From: Janthinobacterium sp. TB1-E2
GTDB taxonomy: Bacteria; Pseudomonadota; Gammaproteobacteria; Burkholderiales; Burkholderiaceae_D
Direction: 5' to 3'
Assembly: GCF_036885605.1 (NCBI RefSeq)
Contig: NZ_CP142523.1
Span: forward strand, 3,162,001 to 3,226,000
DNA: 64,000 nt
A program made the translations under genes and the position numbers. Below the pieces are notes generated by a model. The model saw only the letters and a list, made by a program, of their open reading frames with translations. It was not told the DNA's origin and made no database searches. Positions 40,137 to 49,297 of the stretch are shown one piece after another (within the stretch, counting starts at the first letter, position 1; each line of letters begins with the position of its first letter).

Positions 40137-42038
40137 ATGAAATTCAAGGCGATGTTTTCCTCCTGGCAGAAGCTGTCGACCAAGATCGTCGGCGCGCTGC
40201 TGCTCATGCTGGTGCTGGCCTTGAGTGCCATCGGCTGCACCCTGTTCCTGTCCTGGCAGCTCGAAGGCAGTTCGGCCGCCATCAACGAGACGGGCCGGCT
40301 GCGCATGCAGACCTACCGCCTGACCCTGCTGCTTGCCAGCGATGCGCGCGAACAGGCGCGCCAGCAAGTGCTGCTGATCGACGAGACCCTGGCCAAGATC
40401 GGCCACGGGGACCCGCAGCGCCCCCTGTTCCTGCCCCCCAGTACGGCCATCAAGTCCGAATTCGAACGCATCGGCACGGCCTGGCGCGGCGCATTGCGCC
40501 CGGCCGCGCTGGCCGCCGACTCCACCGCGCGCGCGCGCCAGTTCGAGCATGACGCCGATACCTTCGTGGGCCAGGTCGATCAACTGGTGCGCCTGATCGA
40601 GCATGATAGCGAACAGCGCACCTTCTGGCTGCGCGCCTCGCAGCTGATCCTCGTCGGCATGGCCGTCATCGGCACGGTCAGCATGATTTACCTGATGTTC
40701 ATGCTGATCATCGAACCGGTCACGCGGCTGCGCCTGGGCATGCAGCGCATGAAGGAACGCGATTTCAGCGTGCGCCTGGCAGTGGAAAGCAATGACGAAT
40801 TCGGCCAGCTGGCCAGTGGCTTCAACCAGATGGCCGACCGCCTGCAGGCGCTGTACGGCAACCTGGAAGAGGGCGTGCGCAGCAAGACGGCCACCCTCGA
40901 ATACCGCAACCGCGAACTGGCGCTGCTGTACGAAAGCGCCGCCTTTTTGCAGCGCCCGCAGCCGCTGGAAGACATCTGCGGCGGCTTCATGCAGCGCATC
41001 GTCGATTATTTCGAGGCGGACGGCTCCACCGTGCGCGTGCTCGACGCCGAGCGGGGCAACCTGCATATGGTCGTGCATACGGGCCTGTCCGAGGAACTGG
41101 TGGCGTCCGAGCATTGCCTGAAGGTGGGCGACTGCCTGTGCGGCACGGCTGTCGAGATGAAGGTGGCGAAGGTGCACGACATGCGCCGCATCGACAAGGC
41201 GCACGAGCTGCGCTGCCACCGCGAGGGCTTTGCCACCGTCTCCGTCTTCCATATCCATGCGCACGAACAGCACCTGGGCTTCTTCAACCTGCATTTCCGC
41301 CATGCGCGCGTGTTTTCCGCGCGCGAGCTGGCCTTGCTGGAAACCCTGGGCCAGCTGCTGGGCATCGCGCTGGAAAACCTGCGCCTGGCCGCGCGCGAAC
41401 GCGAAATGGCCATTTCCGAAGAGCGCAACCTGGTGGCGCAGGGCCTGCACGACAGCATCGCGCAAAGCCTCAATTTCCTCAACCTGCAGGTGCAGATGCT
41501 CGACGACTCCGTGCGCAACGCGCGTTTCGACGAGGTGGCGGGCATCGTGCCGGCTCTGCATGCAGGCGTGAAGGAAAGCTACGAGGACGTGCGCGAACTG
41601 CTGGCCAATTTCCGCAGCCGCCTGATGGAGGACGATCTGATCGGCTCCCTGCGCGCGGCCGTGGACAAATTCCGCCGCCAGACGGGCATCGACGCCGAAC
41701 TGCTGGCCGATGTGGACGGCGCGCCGTTCCCCCGCGAGCAGCAATTGCAGTTATTATTCATCGTGCAGGAAGCGCTGTCGAATATCCGCAAGCACGCCCA
41801 GGCCAGCCACGTCGAAGTGCGCCTCGCCGATCACCAGGACTTTACCCTGACGATCAGCGATAATGGCGTGGGCTTCGACGCTGCCGCCGTGCTGGAAAAG
41901 GGCGACAGCCATGTCGGCATCCATATCATGCGCGAGCGCGCGCAGCGCATCGACGCCACGTTCGACGTGCATGCCTGCCAGGGCGGCGGCACCACGGTCG
42001 AATTGCATCTGTCGCGCGAGCAGCGCCGCGCCGCCTGA
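40137..42038 (+). CDS. narX: Nitrate/nitrite sensor histidine kinase NarX
   Basis: A 633-residue membrane sensor kinase. Helix 1 (about 16-38) is followed by a periplasmic four-helix sensor whose INETGRLRMQTYRL at about 50-63 is the P-box that binds nitrate between two subunits. Helix 2 (about 165-187), HAMP (about 188-240), a GAF-like cysteine-containing domain (about 270-420) and a HisKA_3/HATPase unit follow. LHDSIAQSLNFL carries the phosphorylated His438, and SDNGVGFD is the ATP-binding G1 box. It starts 30 bp after moaA and is followed by narL, its partner. Confidence 0.94.
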   Translation: MKFKAMFSSWQKLSTKIVGALLLMLVLALSAIGCTLFLSWQLEGSSAAINETGRLRMQTYRLTLLLASDAREQARQQVLLIDETLAKIGHGDPQRPLFLPPSTAIKSEFERIGTAWRGALRPAALAADSTARARQFEHDADTFVGQVDQLVRLIEHDSEQRTFWLRASQLILVGMAVIGTVSMIYLMFMLIIEPVTRLRLGMQRMKERDFSVRLAVESNDEFGQLASGFNQMADRLQALYGNLEEGVRSKTATLEYRNRELALLYESAAFLQRPQPLEDICGGFMQRIVDYFEADGSTVRVLDAERGNLHMVVHTGLSEELVASEHCLKVGDCLCGTAVEMKVAKVHDMRRIDKAHELRCHREGFATVSVFHIHAHEQHLGFFNLHFRHARVFSARELALLETLGQLLGIALENLRLAAREREMAISEERNLVAQGLHDSIAQSLNFLNLQVQMLDDSVRNARFDEVAGIVPALHAGVKESYEDVRELLANFRSRLMEDDLIGSLRAAVDKFRRQTGIDAELLADVDGAPFPREQQLQLLFIVQEALSNIRKHAQASHVEVRLADHQDFTLTISDNGVGFDAAAVLEKGDSHVGIHIMRERAQRIDATFDVHACQGGGTTVELHLSREQRRAA

Positions 42039-42061
42039 GTAACTACCTGAAAGTATAAAAA

Positions 42062-42724
42062 ATGGAGACACCCGATAAACCGATCACCGTCATGCTGGTC
42101 GATGACCACGCGCTGTTCCGCAGCGGCATACGCTCGCTGCTGCAGCGGCATACGGACTTTTCCGTCGTGGGCGAGGCGGCCGATGGCGTGGAAGGCATCA
42201 AGCGTGCCATCCAGCTGCAGCCCGACGTGGTGCTGCTGGACCTGAACATGGCCGGCATGTCCGGCGTGGAAGCGCTGCAGCTGATGCAGCACGACTGCCC
42301 CGACACGGCCATCGTCATGCTGACCGTGTCGGAAGACGCGGAAGACCTGGCCACGGCCCTGCGGGCGGGCGCCTGCGGCTATCTGATCAAGAATATCGAC
42401 GCCGACTACCTGGTGCGCGCCATCCGCCGCGCTGCCGCCGGCGAAGTCGTCATCGCCGAAGCGATGACGGGCAAGCTGGTGGCGCAGCTGCAGGCGGGCA
42501 CGCGGCGCGAGGAACCCGTGTCGGAACTGGACAAGCTCACGCCGCGTGAAAAGGAAATCATCGATTGCCTGTCGCGCGGCGAGAGCAACAAGGGCATCGC
42601 GCGCACCCTCGACCTGGCTGAAAGCACGGTCAAGATCCACGTGCAGAACGTGCTGAAAAAACTCAACCTCACCAGCCGCGTGCAGGCGGCCGTGTACGCG
42701 GTCGAGCACCGGCAGGGCAAGTAG
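42062..42724 (+). CDS. narL: Nitrate/nitrite response regulator NarL
   Basis: A 220-residue NarL/FixJ-type response regulator. The receiver domain has the acidic pair Asp14-Asp15, phosphoacceptor Asp60 in VVLLDLNMAGMSG and the conserved Lys in GYLIKN. The LuxR-type helix-turn-helix occupies about 155-215 (LTPREKEIIDCLSRGESNKGIA and ESTVKIHVQNVLKKL). It is 23 bp after narX. By family it activates nar genes when nitrate is present; the repeated 18-bp element before narK1, narG and nnrS is a candidate target. Confidence 0.94.
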   Translation: METPDKPITVMLVDDHALFRSGIRSLLQRHTDFSVVGEAADGVEGIKRAIQLQPDVVLLDLNMAGMSGVEALQLMQHDCPDTAIVMLTVSEDAEDLATALRAGACGYLIKNIDADYLVRAIRRAAAGEVVIAEAMTGKLVAQLQAGTRREEPVSELDKLTPREKEIIDCLSRGESNKGIARTLDLAESTVKIHVQNVLKKLNLTSRVQAAVYAVEHRQGK

Positions 42725-42732
42725 CCGCGTAG

Positions 42733-42762
42733 ATGGGGTCTGGCCCGCCGGGCCGGCCCCAT
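42733..42762 (+). terminator. Stem-loop after narL
   Basis: ATGGGG (42733-42738) with CCCCAT (42757-42762), and inside it GGCCC (42742-42746) with GGGCC (42750-42754), form an interrupted GC-rich stem 9 bp after the narL stop. There is no T run, so it is a stabilising or weak terminating structure. Confidence 0.5.
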
Positions 42763-42783
42763 GGCCGCTGCCATCCATTCTTC

Positions 42784-42801
42784 TAGTCCTTTTTGCCGAT
42801 G
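42784..42801 (+). promoter_or_regulatory. Shared nar-region element upstream of nnrS
   Basis: TAGTCCTTTTTGCCGATG, 57 bp before the NnrS start, matches 16 of 18 bases at narK1 (18 of 20 if two upstream bases are added). It suggests that the NnrS gene answers to the same regulator as nitrate transport and reduction. Confidence 0.6.
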
Positions 42802-42819
42802 GCCGACATCGCGCTTTTA

Positions 42820-42842
42820 AAGTAGTATATTGGATATATCTT
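42820..42842 (+). promoter_or_regulatory. NsrR-like nitric-oxide operator
   Basis: The 23-bp stretch from AAGTAGTATATT to ATATATCTT follows the NsrR pattern of two 11-bp half-sites around a central base; the right half ATATATCTT fits well, the left half less so. It lies inside a perfect inverted repeat CTTTTAAAG (42814-42822) and CTTTAAAAG (42840-42848), 16 bp before the NnrS start. A repressor here would cover the promoter. The assignment is by consensus recall. Confidence 0.55.
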
Positions 42843-42858
42843 TAAAAGAGAGCCCATC

Positions 42859-44070
42859 ATGGCCATTACCCCGATCAGCGAACCATCTTCTCCTCCCGCC
42901 GCCGCCAGCGCCGCGCCCTGGCATGCCGGCCACGCCGTCTGGCAACTGGGTTTTCGCCCGTTCTACCTGCTGGCGGCCGTGTTTGCGGCCATCGGCATTC
43001 CCCTGTGGCTGGCCAGCTATGCGGGCTGGCTGACGGGCGGCCTGCAGGTGGGGCTGGGCTGGCACATGCATGAAATGGTGTTCGGTTTCGCGCTGGCCGT
43101 CGTCGTGGGCTTTTTGTACACGGCGGGGCGCAACTGGACGGGCTTGCCGACGCCGCACGGCGCCCGGCTGATGGCGCTGGTGGGGCTGTGGCTGGCGGGG
43201 CGCGTGGCCATGCTGTGCGGCCCGGGCCTGCTGCCGGCGCTGGTCGACTGGCTGTTCCTGCCGCTGGCCGCCTGGCCTTTGTACCTGGTGCTGCGCCGCT
43301 CGGGCAATACGCGCAACCTGTTCCTCGTCGGCTTGCTGGCCCTGCTGGCGCTGGCCAATGGCCTGTTCCATGCGGCCGTGCTGGGCTGGCTGCCGCTGTC
43401 GCTGTTTGTGCCCGTGCAGGCGGCCATTTTCATCATCGTGCTGATCGAATCGGTGATCGGCGCGCGCGTGATCCCCATGTTTACGCGCAATGGCGCACCG
43501 GGCAGCACGCCCGTGGCCAGTCCGAAACGGGCGCTGGCGGCCGTGGCCTGCATGGCGGCGGCCGCGATCGCGTGGCTGGCCGGCGCGCCAGCCTGGCTGA
43601 CGGCGCCGCTGGCCTTCTGCGCCGCTGGCGTGTCGCTGGCCAACCTGCTGGCCTGGCAGCCGCAGCGCACTTTGCGCGTGCCGCTGCTGTGGATTTTGCA
43701 CCTGTCGTATGCGTGGATCGGCATCGGCTTTGCGCTGCTGGCGGCCGCCAGCCTGGGCCTGCTGCCGGCCAGCGCCGCCTTGCACGCGCTGACGGTGGGC
43801 TCGATGGCGGGCCTGATCATCGGCATGATGACGCGCACCACGCTGGGCCACACGGGTCGGCCGCTCAAGGGCGGGAAGGCGGAAGCGGTGATGTACTGGC
43901 TGATCCAGCTGGGCGCGCTGGCGCGCCTGCTGGCCGCCGTCGGTCCCGTTTCGCTGGCCATGCCGCTGCTGCTGGCGGCGGGCGCCTGCTGGTCGCTGGC
44001 CTTTGGCCTGTATGCATGCGTGTATGCGCCGTATCTGTGGCGCGCCAGGGTGGATGGCCGCGAAGGCTAG
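42859..44070 (+). CDS. NnrS-family membrane protein
   Basis: A 403-residue polytopic membrane protein of the NnrS family, about 10-12 helices. Conserved features are LGFRPFYLLAA at the start, WHMHEMVFGFALAVVVGFLYTAG with the invariant histidines proposed to bind haem or copper, GARVIPMFTRNG in the middle and GLIIGMMTRTTLGHTGRPL near the end. NnrS helps cells tolerate nitric oxide by limiting dinitrosyl-iron complex damage; its chemistry is not settled. It is preceded by an NsrR-like box and by the narK1/narG element, so NO and nitrate control are both likely. Its stop shares the palindrome CTAG with the stop of the convergent kinase gene. Confidence 0.93.
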   Translation: MAITPISEPSSPPAAASAAPWHAGHAVWQLGFRPFYLLAAVFAAIGIPLWLASYAGWLTGGLQVGLGWHMHEMVFGFALAVVVGFLYTAGRNWTGLPTPHGARLMALVGLWLAGRVAMLCGPGLLPALVDWLFLPLAAWPLYLVLRRSGNTRNLFLVGLLALLALANGLFHAAVLGWLPLSLFVPVQAAIFIIVLIESVIGARVIPMFTRNGAPGSTPVASPKRALAAVACMAAAAIAWLAGAPAWLTAPLAFCAAGVSLANLLAWQPQRTLRVPLLWILHLSYAWIGIGFALLAAASLGLLPASAALHALTVGSMAGLIIGMMTRTTLGHTGRPLKGGKAEAVMYWLIQLGALARLLAAVGPVSLAMPLLLAAGACWSLAFGLYACVYAPYLWRARVDGREG

Positions 44071-47000
44071 GCTGGCAAGTTTGTCATTGGCACGGTCGCC
44101 TGGCCGGGCGGCGTCTGTGCCGTGTATGCGGCGGCGGCCTCGATGGCCTGCGCCAGCGCCTGTTCCAGTGCATCGAGGGCGGCCGACGCATCGTCGCCCG
44201 CGTGCAGCAGCTGTTCGGCTTGCTGGGCCGCGTGCACGGTGGCGGGCAGGGCCAGGCTGCCGGCCACGCCGGCCAGCTTGTGCGCCAGCGCGGCGGCGTC
44301 GGCGCGTGCATCGGCCGCCAGCAGCGCGCGCATGGCGCCCACGGTGTTGCGGTAGGTGCTGCCGAAGTGCGACAGGTGCTGGCGGTAGGGTGCTTCGTCG
44401 AGCCACTGCTCCATGCCTTGCGTCAGGTCGATCACGGGCGCCGCGCCGCCTGTCCGCATGGGTATCGCCGCTTCGGCCACGACGGGCGGCAGGGCCGGCA
44501 GCCCTTGCGCATGGCGCCGGTGCGCGCGCGCGATCAGGGCGATGGTCTGCGGCACGTCGAAAGGTTTGCTGATGAAATGGTTCACCCCCGCTTCCAGCGC
44601 CGCCGCGCGCTGCGTCTGGAACGCCCCGGCCGTCAGCGCCACCACGGGCAGGTCCTGGAACTGCGGCAGCTGGCGCAGCGCGCGCGTCGCCTGCAAGCCG
44701 TCCATGACGGGCATCTGCACATCCATCAGCACGATGTCGACGTCGGCCGGGTGGGCCAGCAGCCAGTCCAGCGCCTGCTGGCCGTCGCAGGCGAACGAGG
44801 GCAGGGCGCCCTGGTCGCACAGGATATGGTTGACCACGTCCCGGTTGATGTCGCTGTCGTCGACCACCAGCACGCGCACGCCGGCCAGCACGCGCTCGCC
44901 CAGCGCTCCATGAGCAACGTCCAGGCCCACGTCCAGGCCGGCCGCTTCGGCGCGCCGCTGGCGCGCTTCCATCGTCGCGTTGTACAGGCTGGACGCCGTC
45001 ACCGGTTTATTGAGGATGGCATCGGCCGGATTGGCCGGGTCCGTACGGCGGCGCGCGGGCGCTGTCGCCGGCGTGCCGCTGGCCGCCAGGATAACGATGG
45101 GGCAATCCTGCGGCGGCAGGTGCTCGCGCAGGGCGCGCGCCGTGGTTTCGCCGTCCATGTCGGGCATGCGCGCGGCCAGCACGATGACGCCGGGCCGCGC
45201 GTCATCGGCGCAGGCCAGCGCATGCTCGAGCGCCGCCTGGCCGCCGGAGACGGCATGCACGCTCCAGCCCAGGCCCTGCGCCACGGCGGCCACGGCGCCG
45301 CGCGCGTCGGCCTTGCCATCGGCCAGCAAGACGCGCAAGCCGTGCATGTCGGGCGAGGACGGGACGCTGGCGGCCATCAGCTGCAGCGGCACCGTGAAGC
45401 TGAAGGTGCTGCCCTGGCCCGTGACGCTGGTCAGGCGCATGGAGCCACCCATCAGGCGCACCAGCTGGCGGCAGATGGTCAGGCCCAGGCCCGTGCCGCC
45501 GAAGCGGCGCGTGGTGGACGTGTCGGCCTGGGCGAAGGCGGAAAAGATCGCTTCCTGCACTTCAGGCGCGATACCGATGCCCGTGTCGCGCACGCTGAAA
45601 CACAGCACCGCGGCGTCGCCGTCGCGGCTTTCCAGTGCGCTTGTCAGCTCGACCGTGCCCTGCGTGGTGAACTTGATGGCATTGCTGGTCAGGTTGACCA
45701 GCACCTGTTCCAGCCGCAGCGCGTCGCCCATCACCTGGTCGACGCCGTCGGGCAGCGGCCCGATGCGCACCTCGATCGGCTTGTCATGCGCGGCAACGCC
45801 CATGCTGGCGGCGATCTTGTCGATCACGTCGGCCAGGCGGAACGGCGCCTGTTCGATGGTCATGTGGCCCGCCTCGATTTTCGACACGTCGAGCACGTCG
45901 TTGATGATGCCCAGCAGCGACTGGCCGGCGGCGCGGATCTTGCGCGCCATCTGCAGCGCTTCGCCATCGAGGCCGTCGCGTTCCAGCAGCCAGGCCATGC
46001 CGAGGATGGCGTTGAGCGGCGAGCGGATTTCATGGCTCATGTTGGCGAGGAATTCCGCCTTGCTGCGGTTGGCCGCTTCGGCCGCGTCGCGCGCCAGCAG
46101 CATGGCCTCTTCGGCCTGTTTTTGCGCGCAGATATCCTGGGCAAAGATCAGGGTGGCCGGTCCATCCTTGAGCAGCACGCGCGTGGTGGTCTTGAACATG
46201 GGCACGGGCAGGCCCTGCTTGCCCAGGCCGACGGCTTCGAACACCTGTTCGCTGGGCGAATCGGCCTCGATCAGCGCTTCGTTGGCGGCCAGCGCCGCCA
46301 GCGATGGCGGGGAAATCATGGCGGACCAGGGCAGGCCGTTCAGATTGTCTTCCATCGTGTAGCCGTGCAGCTTGCGGTAGCGGGGATTCGAATAGATGAA
46401 GCGGCCGTGGCGCAGGATGGCGATGGCCACGGGCGCATCTTCGATCAGGGTGCGAAAGCGCGTTTCGCTGTCGGACATGGCTTGCATGGCCTGGCGCTCG
46501 CTTTCCTGTTCCGCATGCCAGGCGGTCTGCTGCCGGCGCCGCCGCTGGCTCCAGAACAGCAGGCTGGCCGAGGCCAGCGCCAGCACGGCAAAGGAGAGGA
46601 CGTAGCCGAGCGCCTGGCGCCGCAGCGGGGCGGCGATGGCCGCTTCTTCGCGGCTCAGGCCGATGATCAGGGCGCGGTCCATGTGCAGGGCCGTGGGGGC
46701 GATGGTCGCCATGGCCATGATGCGGGGGGCGGTGTGGGCGCCGGCGTCGGCAATTTCGACGCCGCTCAGGACGCCCGCCTGGTAGCCGCTGTCGCGAAAG
46801 CGCCGCAGGAAGCTGCCGGGGACGTCCATATTGCCGCCATTGGCAGTCCTGGCCGGGTAGTTGAGGAACTGCTGGCCGTCGCCATGCAGCACCACGGCCC
46901 ACACGTCGGGGGCGTACATGGCGGTGCGGAACTTGGCCGTGAAGTATTCGGGGGCGAAGGTGGCCACCACCACGCCGGCAAAGCGGCCCTGTTTGTCCTG

Positions 47001-47510
47001 CACCATGCGCGACGCCGTGATGACCAGGTCGCCCTTGAAGGAATGGAAGGGCGCCGAGATGTACAGCATGCGCGCATCGGGGGCATCGCGCGCCGTCTGG
47101 AAGTAGCCGCGGCGCGAAAAATCCTGGTCCGCCAGTTCCGCGATGTTGGTGGCGACCGCCTTGCCTTGCGCATCGATGACCAGCATGGTGCGCACGCCCG
47201 GCATGGCGTCGACCAGCGCGGCCAGGCGCCGCGGCAGCGCCTGGCCGGCGTCCGGTGCGGGGCCGGCGGCAAGATAGTCGCGGATCACGCCGCCGAGCAC
47301 CAGGTTGGTCGCCGCCAGGTCGACTTCGATGTTTTTTGCCAGCAGCGCCGTCAGCACGCTCAGGCGCTCGCGTTCGGCCTCGTCATGCCGCGTCGCTTCG
47401 GCCAGGTGCGCGTAGGCGAGGGCGGCAGCGACGATCAGCAGCCCGAGAAGCAGGAACAGCCACTCGATCCATCGTCTGCGCAACGCCGCCGCCTCTGTGT
47501 GATAGCTCAT
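44067..47510 (-). CDS. Hybrid sensor histidine kinase (dCache-PAS-HisKA-HATPase-REC-REC-Hpt)
   Basis: A 1,147-residue membrane hybrid kinase. Two helices (about 15-35 and 305-325) bracket a periplasmic Cache-type sensor, then a PAS domain (about 350-470). The dimerisation domain carries His493 in NMSHEIRSPLNAIL, followed by the ATPase with DTGIGIAPE and FGGTGLGLTICRQL. Two receivers follow. The first reads VIVLAARMPDMDG, with Ala where the phosphoacceptor Asp should be, so it cannot be phosphorylated. The second (VLMDVQMPVMDG) is intact. A C-terminal Hpt domain has AHKLAGVAGSL with its His. The relay should therefore run His493 to receiver 2 to Hpt and on to a separate regulator. The ligand is unknown. 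Confidence 0.92.
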   Translation of the reverse strand: MSYHTEAAALRRRWIEWLFLLLGLLIVAAALAYAHLAEATRHDEAERERLSVLTALLAKNIEVDLAATNLVLGGVIRDYLAAGPAPDAGQALPRRLAALVDAMPGVRTMLVIDAQGKAVATNIAELADQDFSRRGYFQTARDAPDARMLYISAPFHSFKGDLVITASRMVQDKQGRFAGVVVATFAPEYFTAKFRTAMYAPDVWAVVLHGDGQQFLNYPARTANGGNMDVPGSFLRRFRDSGYQAGVLSGVEIADAGAHTAPRIMAMATIAPTALHMDRALIIGLSREEAAIAAPLRRQALGYVLSFAVLALASASLLFWSQRRRRQQTAWHAEQESERQAMQAMSDSETRFRTLIEDAPVAIAILRHGRFIYSNPRYRKLHGYTMEDNLNGLPWSAMISPPSLAALAANEALIEADSPSEQVFEAVGLGKQGLPVPMFKTTTRVLLKDGPATLIFAQDICAQKQAEEAMLLARDAAEAANRSKAEFLANMSHEIRSPLNAILGMAWLLERDGLDGEALQMARKIRAAGQSLLGIINDVLDVSKIEAGHMTIEQAPFRLADVIDKIAASMGVAAHDKPIEVRIGPLPDGVDQVMGDALRLEQVLVNLTSNAIKFTTQGTVELTSALESRDGDAAVLCFSVRDTGIGIAPEVQEAIFSAFAQADTSTTRRFGGTGLGLTICRQLVRLMGGSMRLTSVTGQGSTFSFTVPLQLMAASVPSSPDMHGLRVLLADGKADARGAVAAVAQGLGWSVHAVSGGQAALEHALACADDARPGVIVLAARMPDMDGETTARALREHLPPQDCPIVILAASGTPATAPARRRTDPANPADAILNKPVTASSLYNATMEARQRRAEAAGLDVGLDVAHGALGERVLAGVRVLVVDDSDINRDVVNHILCDQGALPSFACDGQQALDWLLAHPADVDIVLMDVQMPVMDGLQATRALRQLPQFQDLPVVALTAGAFQTQRAAALEAGVNHFISKPFDVPQTIALIARAHRRHAQGLPALPPVVAEAAIPMRTGGAAPVIDLTQGMEQWLDEAPYRQHLSHFGSTYRNTVGAMRALLAADARADAAALAHKLAGVAGSLALPATVHAAQQAEQLLHAGDDASAALDALEQALAQAIEAAAAYTAQTPPGQATVPMTNLPA

Positions 47511-47567
47511 GTGGCGATGCTATACCCGATAGGGATGGAGAACAACTTTTGCGCACAACTGGCGCAA

Positions 47568-49259
47568 CTATGCATGTGATAGTGTGGTCAATTTGCCGCC
47601 CAGCGGCAGCCGCAGGCGGAAGACGGCGCCCTGGCCCGGCGCGGATGCGACGCCGATGCTGCCGCCCATCAGCGCGACGAGCTGGCGTGCGATGGCCAGA
47701 CCCATGCCGGCGCCATCGTGGGCGCGGCTCGGCGAGTCGTCGGCCTGCGAGAATTTGTCGAAGATCACGCCTTGCTGCGCCTGTGCGATGCCGATGCCCG
47801 TATCGCGCACCTCGATCTGCAGGTCCGCGCCGCTGTGCGTGACGTGCACGTCGACCCGTCCCGCAGCCGTGTAGCGGATGGCGTTATCGAGCAGGATGTC
47901 GAGCACGCGCACGAAGCGGACGCGGTCGCAATCGATGCTGGGCGGCGTGGCGGGCGCCACTTGAGCGGCCAGCTGCAAGCCCTTGTGCGCCGCGCGCGGC
48001 CGGTGCGGCGCCAGCGCCAGTTCCAGCAGCTGGTCCAGTGGCGCGGCGGCGGACTCCAGCCTGACCTGATCGTGCTCGAGCGCGCTCAATTCCATCGCCG
48101 CCTCGACCATGGACAGCAACTGGCGGCCGCTGTCCTGTATCGTTTGCGCGTAGGCGGCCTGTTCCGGCTCGCGCAGCTGCTCTTGCAGCAGCTCGGAGAA
48201 ACCGAGGATGCCGTTGAGGGGCGTGCGCAATTCATGCGACATGTTCGACAGGAAGCGCGACTTGGCTTCGCTGGCGGCGATGGCCCTGGCGCGGCTGTCG
48301 ACCAGGCGGCCGATCAGCAGCACCAGCGCGGCCCACGACAGCACGATCAGCGCGCTCGTGATGGCCGCCATCAGCAAGGCCTGGTTGCGGCGCGAGACGT
48401 AGTCGGCCAATACCGTGTCGCGGTCCAGCCCGACCAGCATGTACAGCGGGTAGCCGGCCAGTTTTTCAAATGCGTAAAAGCGCACGATGCCGTCGACGGG
48501 ACTGCGCTCGGTGAAGCCGCCCCGCGTTTTACCTTGCATTAAGGAAAATACCTTGCTGGCGCCGATATCCTGGCCGATGGTGTCGGCGGCACCGACCCGG
48601 CGCGCGCGCACCACGCCGTCGCTGCCGACAAGCTCGGTGGAGCTGTTGTCGCCGAGGTCGACTTCGTCGTACAGGCGGGTAAAGTAATACGGATCCATCG
48701 AGACCACCACCACGCCCTTGAACCGGCCATCGGCATGGTTGATGCGGCGCGTCATCTGAATCGACCATTTTTTCGACACGCGGCCCAGCACCGGCTTGCT
48801 GATATACAGTTCACCGCTGTCGCGCTGCATGTGTACCCGGATGTGTTCGCGGTCGGCCAGCCTGGTCGGCTGGAAGGGGCGGCTTGACAGCGCCATGTCG
48901 CCCTGTTCGTCGACGATGGTAAACAGGTTGTACAGGGGGCCGGGCTTGAGGCCTTGCCGCAGGTCCGTTACGATGTCGAGGCCGCTGCCCAGCGCCTGGT
49001 AGCGGCTGCGCAAATACGTGGCCGCCTGGTCCGCCGCCTCGATCGTGCGGATCGCGTGCTCGTCGAAGACGCGCGCCATGCTGCGCGCATCGCGCCCGGC
49101 GCCGGCGATGGCACTGTCGTAGGCGTGCCGCAGTTGCAGCACGGTGATGCTCCACAGCCCCGTCAGCAGCACGGCCATGAAGAGCGACAGCAGGGTGCGC
49201 GCATCCCAGCGCTCCCAACGCTGCCAGGCCATGGCCTTCCCGTATCTGTGCTGTTGCAT
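47568..49259 (-). CDS. Membrane sensor histidine kinase with dCache sensor
   Basis: A 563-residue sensor kinase. Helix 1 (about 22-42), a periplasmic double-Cache domain (RALVRREH-like ligand loop replaced here by LADREHIRVHM near residue 135; GRVSKKWSIQMTRRI near 160) and helix 2 (about 300-320) precede the kinase core. His342 lies in NMSHELRTPLNGIL, the ATPase has DTGIGIAQ, and GAGMGLAIARQLVALMGG is the G2 loop. There is no receiver, so the phosphate must pass to a separate protein, possibly the neighbouring membrane receiver. The start at 49259 has an ideal GGAGG site 5 bp upstream. Confidence 0.9.
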   Translation of the reverse strand: MQQHRYGKAMAWQRWERWDARTLLSLFMAVLLTGLWSITVLQLRHAYDSAIAGAGRDARSMARVFDEHAIRTIEAADQAATYLRSRYQALGSGLDIVTDLRQGLKPGPLYNLFTIVDEQGDMALSSRPFQPTRLADREHIRVHMQRDSGELYISKPVLGRVSKKWSIQMTRRINHADGRFKGVVVVSMDPYYFTRLYDEVDLGDNSSTELVGSDGVVRARRVGAADTIGQDIGASKVFSLMQGKTRGGFTERSPVDGIVRFYAFEKLAGYPLYMLVGLDRDTVLADYVSRRNQALLMAAITSALIVLSWAALVLLIGRLVDSRARAIAASEAKSRFLSNMSHELRTPLNGILGFSELLQEQLREPEQAAYAQTIQDSGRQLLSMVEAAMELSALEHDQVRLESAAAPLDQLLELALAPHRPRAAHKGLQLAAQVAPATPPSIDCDRVRFVRVLDILLDNAIRYTAAGRVDVHVTHSGADLQIEVRDTGIGIAQAQQGVIFDKFSQADDSPSRAHDGAGMGLAIARQLVALMGGSIGVASAPGQGAVFRLRLPLGGKLTTLSHA

Positions 49260-49297
49260 GCTGCCTCCGCAAGGGTTGTCATTCTGCGCGCGATTTA

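Noticed and set aside
43188-47579. Very long plus-strand open frame of 1,463 codons opposite the hybrid kinase gene
   Set aside because: Its translation is low-complexity (Gly, Arg, Gln, His, Ala rich) with no recognisable domain, while the minus strand encodes a textbook hybrid kinase. It is an artefact of high-GC codon usage.
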